Below are positions 17,158 to 26,554 of a stretch of 64,000 nucleotides of DNA, one piece after another (the stretch's first letter is position 1; each line of letters opens with the position of its first letter). The notes under the pieces are model-generated. The model saw only the letters and a list, made by a program, of their open reading frames with translations, was not told where the DNA came from and ran no database searches. The stretch is from Crossiella sp. S99.2 (lineage in GTDB: Bacteria > Actinomycetota > Actinomycetes > Mycobacteriales > Pseudonocardiaceae): NCBI RefSeq assembly GCF_023094165.1, contig NZ_JALMDK010000008.1, positions 363,524 through 427,523 on the forward strand, written 5' to 3'. A program made the translations under genes and the position numbers.

Positions 17158-17601
17158 TCAGGTCAGGCGCGACTCGAACTTCAGTTCGTAGGTCAGCAGG
17201 CTGGTGGCGCCGTCATCGGTGAGTTCGTACTCCAGCTCCACCGAGTCCACCCCTCCGTAGAGCAGGCCCGCCGGGTCGGTCAGGTTGGCATCGGCGGCGA
17301 CAGCCTCTTCCAGGACCAGGCCCAGCGCGGTAGCGCGCTCGTCGGTCTCCTCCACACTGCCGCCGGGAAGGATGACGATGATGTGCACGGAGACCATGAG
17401 CGTTTCGTGCCGCGGGATCCTGCCCGTGGCTTTGAACGCGGCGTACTCCTGGCTGGCGCGCACCCGGCCCAGATGGATGAGTTCGCGCTCGGTGATCCGG
17501 CCCGGCCACTGATACGCCACCTGCACACTGGCCAGCGACGGCGCCGCGGTGAGCAGAGCCACCAGGGCCTTCTTGATCACCACCGCGTTGGTTCCGGCCA
17601 T
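17158..17601 (-). CDS. Tail terminator protein
   Basis: 147 aa. An N-terminal helix (VIKKALVALLTAA) and mixed strands ending LLTYELKFESRL fit the gpU-like fold that caps the tail tube. It sits between connector and tail tube genes. Start overlaps the stop of the connector gene by 1 base. Confidence 0.65.
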   Translation of the reverse strand: MAGTNAVVIKKALVALLTAAPSLASVQVAYQWPGRITERELIHLGRVRASQEYAAFKATGRIPRHETLMVSVHIIVILPGGSVEETDERATALGLVLEEAVAADANLTDPAGLLYGGVDSVELEYELTDDGATSLLTYELKFESRLT

Positions 17602-18572
17602 CAGCGCCTCCCACCGTGGTAGAGCGAGTAGTACTGCGGATCGAAGTCCAGCGTCCGCGAGGCCGGCCCGCCGCTGGTGCCGCCCTCGCCGTCCTCGGAA
17701 CTCGCACGCCGGGAGTAGCGGGCGTAGATCGCATCGACCTCCGGCAAGCCCGTCTGGTACTTGGCGGGCAGGGTCAGCCGGTAGGTGCCGCCCTCGGAGC
17801 TGACGAAGCTGGCGGCGCGGTCGGGGATGTTGGTGCGCGTGAGGTTCAACCGGCTGCGAAGCCGTTGCAGCGCAGCCTTTTTCAGATCCGCCGGCGGCGC
17901 GTCCCAGCCGTGCTCGTACTCGACGATGACGTTGGCCAGGCCCTCGGTGAAGACGTTGCTGTCCACCCGGCGCAGGACCTGGGCCTCAGTAGCGACGAGC
18001 GCGGCCAGCTCGGAGGCGGTGAACGCGGTGAACGTCCCGCCCGCCCGGGGCGCCATGCGCACCGCGCGAATCGAGCGCACGTCGCTGGTGGGCAACACCA
18101 GCTCGGAGGTGCCGGTGCCATCCAGCAGGGCACGGCGGTAGCGCGGCACGAAGGCCCGGTCGCAAATCTCTTCGCACTCCTGCTCGACCTCCAGCCGGGC
18201 CTCGACCAGCTTCGCTGTGGGGTACTTCGTGGTCGAGGTCAGCGACTCATCCGAGCCGCGGCCCTCGACCAGGGTGAACAGGAACCCGCCGGTGATCTCC
18301 ACCTGATCCTGCTCGGTCACCGCGGTGGCGGCGATGGTCGCCGACCAGGCCACCGTCAGCAGCCCCAGCAGGGCCTGGCCGGGCAACGGGAAGGTGTAGC
18401 GGCCGGTGGCGGCGCCGGCGGAGGTGGCGTTGCCGGAGATGACCGTGGCGCCGTTGGCGTCGGTGACGGCCACGGTCACCGTGGTGGTGGAGTCCGTGGC
18501 CGTCTCGCCCACCAGGAAAACGTGGTCCAGCGTGGCCGCGCTGGTGCGGGCTACGCGGGTCAGCGTGGGCAT
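17601..18572 (-). CDS. Head-tail connector (gp6-like) with N-terminal beta domain
   Basis: 323 aa from ATG 18572. The first 95 residues form an Ig-like beta domain (VTVAVTDANGATVISG...). The rest is helical and similar to gp6-like adaptor proteins that join portal to neck, with the typical PTAKLVEARLEVEQECEEI helix. Confidence 0.65.
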   Translation of the reverse strand: MPTLTRVARTSAATLDHVFLVGETATDSTTTVTVAVTDANGATVISGNATSAGAATGRYTFPLPGQALLGLLTVAWSATIAATAVTEQDQVEITGGFLFTLVEGRGSDESLTSTTKYPTAKLVEARLEVEQECEEICDRAFVPRYRRALLDGTGTSELVLPTSDVRSIRAVRMAPRAGGTFTAFTASELAALVATEAQVLRRVDSNVFTEGLANVIVEYEHGWDAPPADLKKAALQRLRSRLNLTRTNIPDRAASFVSSEGGTYRLTLPAKYQTGLPEVDAIYARYSRRASSEDGEGGTSGGPASRTLDFDPQYYSLYHGGRR

Positions 18573-18579
18573 GGCTGCA

Positions 18580-18864
18580 TCACCCCACCCTGACCGAACC
18601 CTCGACCGCCCCGGCCACCACCGAGAAGTAGATGCCGGTGGTGGCCCGGACACCGTCGGGCAGGTTCTCGGCGAAGGACCCGTTGGCGGGCAGGGAGATC
18701 GCCGCGAGAAGGGTACCGGCGGCCGTGGTGCCGTCGAAGATACGCAGCGAGGCCACCGCCCCGGCAGTCTCCCGCACCGACACCCCCTTGTAGACGCACG
18801 CGCCGGAGAACACCGCGGCGGAGGTGGTGACCCCGACCGGGTTGGCTGCGGGACGGTTGCTCAT
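18580..18864 (-). CDS. Small beta-rich virion protein
   Basis: 94 aa, beta-rich, with regular Gly-containing turns, like small head-decoration or tail-joining proteins. It overlaps the stop of the preceding gene (start at 18864). Exact role unknown. Confidence 0.55.
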   Translation of the reverse strand: MSNRPAANPVGVTTSAAVFSGACVYKGVSVRETAGAVASLRIFDGTTAAGTLLAAISLPANGSFAENLPDGVRATTGIYFSVVAGAVEGSVRVG

Positions 18865-19271
18865 CAGCGGACCTGGAGGGCGACCATGACCACACCGGCG
18901 GGCATCGCCAGGCCGTCACCGGCGACGAGCTTCTCCACCGAGAGGTGGTCGCCCTCGGCGACGTTGAGGTTGGCCGCGGTCCCCGACAGGGTCATCGACT
19001 CCGGGGCCATGGCGACGGAGTTGACCGCGGAATACGCGCGACTGGCTGCCAGCAGGGAGCCCGCCCCGGTAGTCCGGTTGCGCAGGGTCAGCGTGAAGTA
19101 GTTGGCGGCGTGGGCGGTGATGGAGGACTCCGGCACCCACTTGGCCGCGGTGACCTTGGCATTGAACGGCACGATCAGTCCGGCGAACTCCGCCACGGTG
19201 GCGGCCACCCCGGCACCGGCGACGTTGATCGCAAACCACTGGTCGCCCCGGATTTCCTTGAGCTGCGGCAC
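18864..19271 (-). CDS. Putative capsid decoration or head-fibre protein
   Basis: 135 aa from GTG 19271 (AGGAGATAACA upstream). The beta-sandwich pattern includes KVTAAKWVPESSITAHAANYFTLTL-type strands. It lies directly downstream of the capsid gene behind a long palindrome, so its level could be lower than that of the capsid. Confidence 0.55.
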   Translation of the reverse strand: MPQLKEIRGDQWFAINVAGAGVAATVAEFAGLIVPFNAKVTAAKWVPESSITAHAANYFTLTLRNRTTGAGSLLAASRAYSAVNSVAMAPESMTLSGTAANLNVAEGDHLSVEKLVAGDGLAMPAGVVMVALQVR

Positions 19272-19309
19272 TGTTATCTCCTTGCAGGACAACGGTTCTA
19301 GGGGGAGGC

Positions 19310-19355
19310 GTCCGTGCTTCACCTCGGCGAGCGCTCGCCGAGGTGAAGCACGGAC
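19310..19355 (-). terminator. 46-nt perfect palindrome after the capsid gene (attenuator or partial terminator)
   Basis: Two 23-base arms meet at 19332/19333 with no mismatch. It starts 15 bases after the capsid stop and ends about 40 bases before the next gene. There is no U-tract, so it may stabilise the capsid mRNA or reduce read-through rather than fully terminate. Confidence 0.6.
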
Positions 19356-19370
19356 TTGTGGGAGGGTGGG

Positions 19371-22163
19371 TCAGTTGGCGCCGCGGTAGAACCCGCGGTG
19401 GTCCAGGACCGCGCCGGAGTAGGTGTGCCTGATCTTGTAGGTGATCTTGTCGGCGTCGAACATCGAGCCCACCGACGGATCGGCCTGGGTGAACAATTCC
19501 GGATCCTCGCGGCCCTGGTAGAAGCCCATCTCGATCGTGGGGCAGTAGCTCGGATCGCAGATGACGAACCAGTCGTTGGCGTCGCTGTAGTAGTCGATGA
19601 CCAGCATCTGCATGCCCTGGTGCAGGTTCGGGGTGTCCGACGGGCCGGCCGGAGTGGAGGGGATCGCCACCGCCGAGGTGACCAGCTGGAAGGCAATCTC
19701 TTCCAGCGCGGAGGGCACCACCAGCGTGCGCGGGATGATCGAGAGCACATCGGAGGAATCGCCGTAGGCGGTCTGCTGGCGCATCTTGCGGCGCCCGGTG
19801 GCCAGTGTGGACTGTCCCAGCACCGCAGCCGCGTCGGTGTTGGCGTGGTTGGTGTGGAACAACGCCGTGCTGTCGTAGCTGGTCGCGGCGTTGGTGGGCA
19901 GGATGTCCCACACGAAGCGGTACAGCGTCTGCGCGGCGGCCAGGCCGAGCTTGGTGGGCAGCTGCTGGATGGAACGGATGTCGTCGTTGGCCAGCATCTC
20001 CAGGGTGAGGTCTTCGGTCCCGCCGCGCTTGGTGATCGCGTAGCTGGCTTCCTCATCCCCAGGGCTGGTCAGCGGCTGATAGGGAGCGCCCTGGTTGACC
20101 GCGGGCAGGACACCGTACCCGCCGAGCCGGTCGATCTTCTGCGACCGGAAGTCGTTGACCGGCACGATGCTGGAGACAATCTGCCGCCAGGTCTGCAAGT
20201 TCGGCCGGCCGTACTCGGCGACCATGCGGCGGGTGATGCTGTCGCCGAGGATGGCATCCCAGCTGGTGGAGGTCAGCGACTCGGTGGACCGGCTGGTCCG
20301 GGCGGAGTCATAGTTGCCGCGGCCGCCGATGGACTCCCGCAGCATCGTCTTGTTGAAGTCGTCGTCGAGGGCCAGCGGCCGGACGCCGCTGATGTCGACG
20401 AAGGCTTCCTTGAACGAGCGGTAGCCCTCGCGGTAGTTGGCGGCGAAGAAGTTGTCCAGCGCGGTCTTCTTCTTGTCCAGGGCTTCCTGGGTGACCTGGA
20501 CCGCGGCGGTGTGCTGCGGGGTCAGCCCGGCGCGCTCGATCAAGCCGAGGCTGGCCTTGATCGCGGCGATGTGGGTGTCCACGGTGGACTCGGTGATGCG
20601 CTCGGGCAGCGCCTCGGTCACCGCCTCCACCGTGGTCTCGGGCAGGCCCGCCTCGGCCAGCTTGCCTCGGATCATCAGGCGGCCGAGGTAGCTGGTCTTC
20701 AGCTCGCCCACGGGCTCGGGCGGCGGTGCCGTCGATTCCGTGGTGGCGGCCGCGGTGTCCTTGCGCAGACCGACCGCGGCGAGCTGCTCGTCCGTGGCGG
20801 TCCCGAGTGCGGCGAGCACGCTCTCAGTGGTGGTCACGCTGTCCTCCTCCGTGCTGTCTCCGGCTGGCGGGGTGCCTGCCGGGTCGGGGTCGATGCCGCC
20901 GGCCACCGCGCGGGTGGCCTGGCCGCCGGCGGCGGGGCTGGCGACGATGTCCACCGAGTTGACCTTGCGGATCGCGGTGGCTTCCTGGATGCGGCGGCCG
21001 CCGATCTGCAGCGGCCGCCACTCGGCCATCACGTCGTGGGAGATCCCCACGACCGGGGCCAGGCCTTCGGCCTGCGCGGCCAGGCTGGCATCGAGGGCCT
21101 CGGCGGCGTGGGCCGCGGAGGGCAGCAGGTGCAGGTCGGCTTCGAGGCCGTCGGCGGTGGCCTCGACGCTGCGGTAGTGCCCGACCAGTCCGGCGATGGT
21201 GGAGGTCCGCAGCTCGGCGTCGTCGCGGTGGTGGTCATAGGCCCCGGCGCCTTCGTAGAGCGCCACCGCCTCGCGCAATACCGACTCGGGGTAGCGGCGG
21301 CCGTTCTTGCTGTCGCCGTAGGCGATGACCCGGACCCGGAAGATCCGCCCGCCGCCGGCGGTGTTGCCCTTGGACTCGATGACGCGGCCCAGGATGTGGG
21401 CGCGTTCCTCGGTGACCGCCTCGGTGACCGCCTCGGTCTCGGTGTCCGAAGCGGACAGGGGGGCGTAGGTGCGCGCGACCTCGACGGACTCGCCCAGGGT
21501 GACCGTGGTCTTGCCGTCCGGGCCGGTGCTCAGGGTGTAGGAGCACTGGTACAGGCCGGTGTCATCGGACTGGTAGACGACCTCGGCGCCGGTCAGGTCG
21601 ACCACCCACACCCAGCAGTACCCGCCCACGGCCGCCTGGGCGCGTTCGCGCAAGGCGGCACCGAGCAGTTCCTGAACGTCGCTGTAGGAAAGCTGGCCGT
21701 TGATCAGCGCTTCGGCCGCGGCCTCGGCGAGCTGGATCTTGAAGCCGCGCGCGGCGCGCTTGATCCGGGCGCGGATCCGGTTGAGGTCGCCCTTCTTGTA
21801 CTTCGCGGCGTTGGCGGGCCGGGAGATGTAGGACCAGGCGGCCTTGACGTGCTTGGCGGTGTCGATCGGGTACCGCTTCTTGCCGTCGGCCTGGTAGCCC
21901 GGGTCGGCGTACTCGACCTCGCCGTAGGGCTTGTCGCCGTCCTCGGCTTCGGTGGCTCGCGCCAGGCGGTCCGGGGTGAACCGGGTACCGCAGCTGGGGC
22001 AGGTGAGCTGCTCGGGTGTGGGCTGGGTCAGGTGGGACAGCTCGCCGCGGAATCCGGCCTGCAGGGACTCGTGGCTGCACGGGGCGCAGCGGCCCGGCCC
22101 GCCGCAGTTCTCCCGGGTCCCGTCCGGGCGCGGGGTGACCCAGCCGTGCCTCTGCTCGGTCAC
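19371..22163 (-). CDS. Fused prohead protease and major capsid protein
   Basis: 930 aa from GTG 22163. Domains: zinc-like N-terminus with C20, C26, C29, C55, C58; a DUF6582-like helical stretch (about 80-145); a prohead protease domain (about 255-420) with GISHDV (H376) and the VNSVDIVAS strand; an acidic, scaffold-like linker (about 425-590); then an HK97-fold capsid region resembling Mu gpT (about 600-930, SWDAILGDSITRR ... YGRPNLQTW). In most phages protease and capsid are separate genes; here no stop or internal RBS is evident. Self-cleavage during assembly is likely. Confidence 0.8.
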   Translation of the reverse strand: MTEQRHGWVTPRPDGTRENCGGPGRCAPCSHESLQAGFRGELSHLTQPTPEQLTCPSCGTRFTPDRLARATEAEDGDKPYGEVEYADPGYQADGKKRYPIDTAKHVKAAWSYISRPANAAKYKKGDLNRIRARIKRAARGFKIQLAEAAAEALINGQLSYSDVQELLGAALRERAQAAVGGYCWVWVVDLTGAEVVYQSDDTGLYQCSYTLSTGPDGKTTVTLGESVEVARTYAPLSASDTETEAVTEAVTEERAHILGRVIESKGNTAGGGRIFRVRVIAYGDSKNGRRYPESVLREAVALYEGAGAYDHHRDDAELRTSTIAGLVGHYRSVEATADGLEADLHLLPSAAHAAEALDASLAAQAEGLAPVVGISHDVMAEWRPLQIGGRRIQEATAIRKVNSVDIVASPAAGGQATRAVAGGIDPDPAGTPPAGDSTEEDSVTTTESVLAALGTATDEQLAAVGLRKDTAAATTESTAPPPEPVGELKTSYLGRLMIRGKLAEAGLPETTVEAVTEALPERITESTVDTHIAAIKASLGLIERAGLTPQHTAAVQVTQEALDKKKTALDNFFAANYREGYRSFKEAFVDISGVRPLALDDDFNKTMLRESIGGRGNYDSARTSRSTESLTSTSWDAILGDSITRRMVAEYGRPNLQTWRQIVSSIVPVNDFRSQKIDRLGGYGVLPAVNQGAPYQPLTSPGDEEASYAITKRGGTEDLTLEMLANDDIRSIQQLPTKLGLAAAQTLYRFVWDILPTNAATSYDSTALFHTNHANTDAAAVLGQSTLATGRRKMRQQTAYGDSSDVLSIIPRTLVVPSALEEIAFQLVTSAVAIPSTPAGPSDTPNLHQGMQMLVIDYYSDANDWFVICDPSYCPTIEMGFYQGREDPELFTQADPSVGSMFDADKITYKIRHTYSGAVLDHRGFYRGAN

Positions 22164-22546
22164 GGGGTCGCCAGCCTCTCCAGTTCCTTGGACAGCGTCA
22201 CGCGCGGACGCTCCCGGGCCTGCTCGTGCTCCAGGGCCAGGCGGGCGCGCTCGGTGTCCTCTCCGACCCAGGCCAGGACTTCTTCGGCGGTGCCTTCGGG
22301 AACCGGGTCCTCGTCGACCTCCTCGCCGTCGGCAGCCGGGTCGGTCTCGGCCGGCGGAACGGGTTCGCTGTGCTCGCCGAGCAACTCGCCTCCGGTCAGC
22401 GGCACGGCCTGGCCCTCGGGGGTGATCAGGGTGCGCTGGCCGTCGTGGGTGGTGACCACCTGACCGCTGGCGGTGCGCTGCACGTCGGTGATCTCGCTGA
22501 CCTTCATGCCGAGGATGTGGGCGGCCAACTCGTGGTACTGCGTCAT
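22160..22546 (-). CDS. Hypothetical head-region protein
   Basis: 128 aa from ATG 22546, with GTGA overlap into the capsid gene. N-terminal LAAHILGMKVSEITDVQ, then an acidic centre and a C-terminal charged helix. It is translationally coupled to the protease-capsid gene, so a scaffold or assembly factor is possible. Confidence 0.55.
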   Translation of the reverse strand: MTQYHELAAHILGMKVSEITDVQRTASGQVVTTHDGQRTLITPEGQAVPLTGGELLGEHSEPVPPAETDPAADGEEVDEDPVPEGTAEEVLAWVGEDTERARLALEHEQARERPRVTLSKELERLATP

Positions 22547-22575
22547 GACAGAGCCCTCCGGGGCGGTGGTACGGA

Positions 22576-24000
22576 TCAGGTCACCGCGCGCAGCGGCGCG
22601 GACGCGGTGTCGTCGATATGGGTGGCGATGTCGTCCCGGTCGGCCTCGGGGCTGTCGAGGTCGTGGTGATAGGGCACCCCGACGTAGTCCTCCCAGGCGC
22701 GGCGGGCGGCCATCTGCGCGGCCTCGGTGCTCAGGGCGCCGGTGGCGACGAGCTTTTCCAGGCCGGTGGACAGGTTGAGCAGGACCTGGGCGGTGATCTG
22801 GGCGTCGGCGGCGGCGACCTCGGGGCCGGTGACCATCACCGACTGGCAGGCCGGGATGTCGTAGGTGGTCCCGGATTTCGGGTCGGTCGCGGTCACCGTC
22901 TCCGGCAGACGGCGGGCGGCCACGGCCTTGTCGACGGCGTAGCGCGTCATCTCGGTCTGGTTGCCCAGCCACACCTTCTGCACCCCGGCGACCCGGCGGC
23001 GCACCGGCTCGGCCATCGTCAAGCTCGTGGCGCGGTTGGCGTCCTCGGGCTCGGCCAGCCAGGTCTTGGCCAGGCCGGTACCACCGGCGACCAGGGTCAG
23101 CACCGCTTTGGCGGCCGCGGAGTCCTCATACGCGCCGGTCTGGACGTTCTTGGCTTCCCACTTCACCGCGGCGTTGTGGACCTCGACCCCGCCGGAGCGC
23201 GGCACGTGCAGCCCGCCGCGGGCGCGCACGAACGCGTCGATCTCCTCCTGGCCGCCGTCGACGGTGACGTCCCAGACCAGGTAGCGGGCCAGCGCGGTGC
23301 GGTCGATCAGGTTGGACAGCACGGTGTCGTAGGAGTCCAGCCAGTCCAGCACCGGCTCCAGGAACGGCTGGCCGCGCCGGTCGGACATCAACGCCTTGAA
23401 CGGGGTCCACCACATCGCCTCGCCGTCACGCAGGCCGGTGCTGTCATCAACCTGAGCGACGGTGAGTTCGCGCCGTTGCTCGCCCGCACCGAGGACGACC
23501 GCGCGGGGCCACAGCGGATTTCCCTTCTCCAGCAACACATCGGTGACCGCGGTGGTGTCGATCGGGGAGAAACGCGTCACCCCGGAGACCGTGCCGGTCA
23601 TCATCTCCAGCAGCGTCTCGCCGGTGAGCAGCTGGTCCCGCAGCATCGCCTCCTGCCGGTCACCGAGCCGGTTACGCGGGTCGTTCCAGAACTCGGCGAC
23701 CACCTGGCCTACCTCGGCGTTGGTGGCCACTGTGGACACACCGGAATCGCCGACACAGAAGCTCGTGTAGGTGTCGATGATGGCCCTGGCCATGGGGTTG
23801 GCGCGGTAGGCCGCCACCGAGTAGATCCGCGACTTCTCCTGGGTCCACGGTGGAACCTCACGGCGGCCGGACCCGGCGGGCTTCCACCCGCGGTCGTCAT
23901 CGAGAGGATCGGTGCCCCAGGCGCCCCCGGCCGCGCCGGTGGCCACCACCTGCGCGGGGGTCGCCTCGGTCGCCCGGGTCGGAAACAGCCAGCTCCTCAC
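22576..24000 (-). CDS. Portal protein
   Basis: 474 aa from GTG 24000. It has the portal-type AYRANPMARAIIDTYTSF helix, a clip/stem region with LLTGETLLEMM and a C-terminal barrel helix with LLNLSTGLEKLVATG. It sits between terminase and capsid genes as expected. It forms the dodecameric DNA channel of the head. Confidence 0.85.
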   Translation of the reverse strand: MRSWLFPTRATEATPAQVVATGAAGGAWGTDPLDDDRGWKPAGSGRREVPPWTQEKSRIYSVAAYRANPMARAIIDTYTSFCVGDSGVSTVATNAEVGQVVAEFWNDPRNRLGDRQEAMLRDQLLTGETLLEMMTGTVSGVTRFSPIDTTAVTDVLLEKGNPLWPRAVVLGAGEQRRELTVAQVDDSTGLRDGEAMWWTPFKALMSDRRGQPFLEPVLDWLDSYDTVLSNLIDRTALARYLVWDVTVDGGQEEIDAFVRARGGLHVPRSGGVEVHNAAVKWEAKNVQTGAYEDSAAAKAVLTLVAGGTGLAKTWLAEPEDANRATSLTMAEPVRRRVAGVQKVWLGNQTEMTRYAVDKAVAARRLPETVTATDPKSGTTYDIPACQSVMVTGPEVAAADAQITAQVLLNLSTGLEKLVATGALSTEAAQMAARRAWEDYVGVPYHHDLDSPEADRDDIATHIDDTASAPLRAVT

Positions 24001-24212
24001 ACGCCACCTCGCCTGGGTTCGGGCGCCGCGGCCGCGGGCGGTGTGTTCGGCGCGGGCTCGGCGGGTGGGGTGTGGGTGTAGATCGCGTAGGCCACGGACA
24101 GCAGCAGCAGGCTGGCCAGCAGCAGCGTCCACCACGGCGAGCCGGTCAGCATGAACACCGCCAGCACCAGGCCGGTCAGCCCGGCCACGCCGAGCACGTT
24201 GGACAGCAGCAC
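23997..24212 (-). CDS. Small two-helix membrane protein between terminase and portal
   Basis: 71 aa from GTG 24212 with AAGGAGGAC upstream. Two hydrophobic helices (about 4-22 and 27-45) are followed by a Pro-rich tail. The position is unusual for a membrane protein in a head module. Function unknown. Confidence 0.55.
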   Translation of the reverse strand: MLLSNVLGVAGLTGLVLAVFMLTGSPWWTLLLASLLLLSVAYAIYTHTPPAEPAPNTPPAAAAPEPRRGGV

Positions 24213-24229
24213 GGCCTGTCCTCCTTGGG

Positions 24230-25915
24230 TTAGAGGCTGAGTCGTTGGGTAGGGCGGAACAGGTCGCTGGTGTCGTTCCCGGCCGGGGCGTTGTTGGCCG
24301 CGGCCGCCGGCGGGGCCTCCGGTTCGGGGACTTCGTGCAGCACCCACACGCCCATGCACATCGCGATGCAGGCGTCGATGTGCCGCTTGGACCGGCCCTT
24401 GGACAAGGTGAAGCCGCGTTCCTGCAGGCGCTTGGTGGCCGAGAGGACGTGCGCGGCCAGGTCCTCGTCGCCGTTGTGGACGATGGTGGCGGCCAGGATG
24501 AGGTCGAAGGTCAGTCCGCAGGCCGGTGCCATCCGCTGGGCGGTCTGGTCGAACTGGATGACCGGGATTCCCTCGTCCTCCAGCAGCCGGGCGGGCACCT
24601 CGAAGAAACGCGGGTCGTAGACCACCCCGCGGAAGCCGGAGCCGCGGGCGTGCTTCTTGACGTGGTCCCACACCACGGCGTGGTTGATCCGCCCGTCCTT
24701 GGACTTCTCCGCGGTCCAGATGGTCGTGGTGACCGCGATCCGCCCGTCGGGCAGCAGCTCGACGCGGGCCACGGCCACGCTGTCGTGTTTGAGCGCCATG
24801 TCCACCGTGAGCACCCAGGGGTTGCTGTCGGAGGAGGACCAGCGGCCTTCGCAGCTGGCCCATGCGCCGGGGTGGTCCTTGAGCCAGGAGTCTTCGGTCA
24901 CGGGTACCCACCGGTTGGCGAAGTAGCGGATCCACTCGTGCGCCGGGTACTTCGGCTTGCCCCACTCGGCCACCCGGTCGGCCACCGACCACTGGAGGTC
25001 AGCGGCCTGGGAGGCGGCGCGGACGGCGATCTCGCGGTCCTTGGCCAGCTTGTAGTCCAGCCCGGCGGGCGCCTCCTGCCAGTCGAAGAGGAACCGTGGC
25101 GCGAGGCTCGGCTTCTTCGCCGCCTTCTTGCCGAGCTTGTACATCGCGCCCAGCAGGGAGTGGTCGACGTCGAACCCGGCGGTGGACAGGTTCAGGATGC
25201 GTCCGGCCCCGCGCGGCATCCGCCGCTTTTTGGTGCTCTTGCCGATGACGGTGGCCACGCGGGCGCGGTTGGAGCCGACCTCGCCCCACTCGTGCAGCTC
25301 GTCGCACACGAACAGCGAGGGCAGGCCACCCTCGTTCGTGCCGGCCACCGCGGCGACCCGGTGGATCTTTCCGGGCTTGCCGTCCCGGCGGGTGATCACG
25401 GTGTCGTAGACCTCGAACATCCCGCAGAGCGGGGACTCGGTGGCGATGTTGTCGCGGCCGCCCAGCATCGTGGCCACGACGCTGAAGAGCAGGTTGGCCT
25501 GGTCGAAGCTGGCCGCGGCGATCGGGATGTTCGGGCTGGGCGGGGCGATCGAGGAGGGTCCGGCGAACTCCAGGCACACGATGGCGGCCACGAACGCGGT
25601 CTTGCCGTCGCCGGTGGCGGCCCCGCGCAGGGCTTCGTCGTAGCGCCACTGCCCGCACTTGCGGTTGCCGCAGTGCTCGTACCAGCGGTAGAGGAACAGC
25701 TTCTGGTCGCGGCGGAGCTTGAACTTCTGCCCGTACCAGTCGCCTTCCCCGTGGATGAGGTTGTCCTGGATCCAGCGCACCGCCGTGTGCCCCTGGGAGG
25801 GCCACAGTTTCCCGGTTGCCGGGCGCCAGCCGCAGGCTTGGCAGGCCGGGTCAGTCCGCCGTGCGGCGGGGGTCCTCGTCGTCGGCTTCTTCGGGGACGT
25901 GGTCGGTGCGGCCAT
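24230..25915 (-). CDS. Terminase large subunit
   Basis: 561 aa. A CxxC (C25, C28) precedes the ATPase domain, with Walker A GAATGDGKT (about 98-106) and Walker B SLFVCDE (about 200-206). The nuclease domain starts near LTVDMALKHDSVAV, with later acidic residues. It pumps and cuts phage DNA at the portal. The start at ATG 25915 overlaps the small subunit gene by 65 bp; a later start is possible. Confidence 0.9.
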   Translation of the reverse strand: MAAPTTSPKKPTTRTPAARRTDPACQACGWRPATGKLWPSQGHTAVRWIQDNLIHGEGDWYGQKFKLRRDQKLFLYRWYEHCGNRKCGQWRYDEALRGAATGDGKTAFVAAIVCLEFAGPSSIAPPSPNIPIAAASFDQANLLFSVVATMLGGRDNIATESPLCGMFEVYDTVITRRDGKPGKIHRVAAVAGTNEGGLPSLFVCDELHEWGEVGSNRARVATVIGKSTKKRRMPRGAGRILNLSTAGFDVDHSLLGAMYKLGKKAAKKPSLAPRFLFDWQEAPAGLDYKLAKDREIAVRAASQAADLQWSVADRVAEWGKPKYPAHEWIRYFANRWVPVTEDSWLKDHPGAWASCEGRWSSSDSNPWVLTVDMALKHDSVAVARVELLPDGRIAVTTTIWTAEKSKDGRINHAVVWDHVKKHARGSGFRGVVYDPRFFEVPARLLEDEGIPVIQFDQTAQRMAPACGLTFDLILAATIVHNGDEDLAAHVLSATKRLQERGFTLSKGRSKRHIDACIAMCMGVWVLHEVPEPEAPPAAAANNAPAGNDTSDLFRPTQRLSL

Positions 25916-26375
25916 CCTCGCCCCCGTACTGCGCGTTGAGATCGTTGAGCGTGCGCTGCTGCTCGACCACCGCGATGCCCAGGCCCGCCCGGTTCTTCGG
26001 CCCGTACCCCAGCTGCACCTCATCGGCGCGCAGGCTGGCCTCCAGCTTCAGCGCCAGGTCGTAGGCGGGGTTGAGACGCTGCTGGCCCATGGAGCCGAGC
26101 ACCATCGGCTCGGCATCCGCGGCGCTCATGAGGATCTGGTAGCGGTTGAAGTTCGAGATCCATCGTCTGACCAGCCACAACTCCGAGGGCTGGCAGACCC
26201 CGGCGATCACATCCGCCCAGTAGGCCCGCCAGAGTTTCATCGCATCCGCGCGCATCCCGCGCGGCGCCGGCGGCGTCTTGGCGGGGGTGTCCCCGCCGGT
26301 GATCACGATCAGCTCGGCGCGCTGCCCGTTGCGGGAGTCGATGGCTTGACCAGCGGGTTTCTTCGTCCGCGGCAT
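25851..26375 (-). CDS. Terminase small subunit (P27 family)
   Basis: 174 aa from ATG 26375 (GAAGGGGG upstream). The helical P27-like core (MKLWRAYWADVIAGV ... LVRRWISNFNRY ... NPAYDLALKLEASL) is followed by an acidic tail. It recognises the packaging site and hands DNA to the large subunit. Next to an HNH gene, the usual arrangement in cos-type HK97-like phages. Confidence 0.8.
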   Translation of the reverse strand: MPRTKKPAGQAIDSRNGQRAELIVITGGDTPAKTPPAPRGMRADAMKLWRAYWADVIAGVCQPSELWLVRRWISNFNRYQILMSAADAEPMVLGSMGQQRLNPAYDLALKLEASLRADEVQLGYGPKNRAGLGIAVVEQQRTLNDLNAQYGGEDGRTDHVPEEADDEDPRRTAD

Positions 26376-26554
26376 CCCAACCCCCTTCACGCTGAGTGAT
26401 GACTCCTCACGGAAAATGGGCCGTTCGGGGAAAACGGGGGCCGGTGGTACCACCAAAAAAAGGGAGGCTGTGGCGGGGTCACGTTTGCCCAGGTCGGAGG
26501 GATCAAGACCGGGGGGTGGCATTCGGAGCAGCCCGACCATGATCAGACTCGATG
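26376..26554. other. Non-coding segment between HNH and small terminase, candidate packaging (cos) region
   Basis: About 180 bp without a plausible gene in the late operon. It contains a perfect 12-bp palindrome GGTGGTACCACC (26443-26454), an A7 run and two GGAAAA / GGGAAAA words. Cos sites in HNH-terminase phages are generally at this place. Inference from position only. Confidence 0.35.

Noticed and set aside
19356..22463. 1035-codon open frame on the plus strand
   Set aside because: Antisense shadow of the protease-capsid fusion; no domain or RBS seen.
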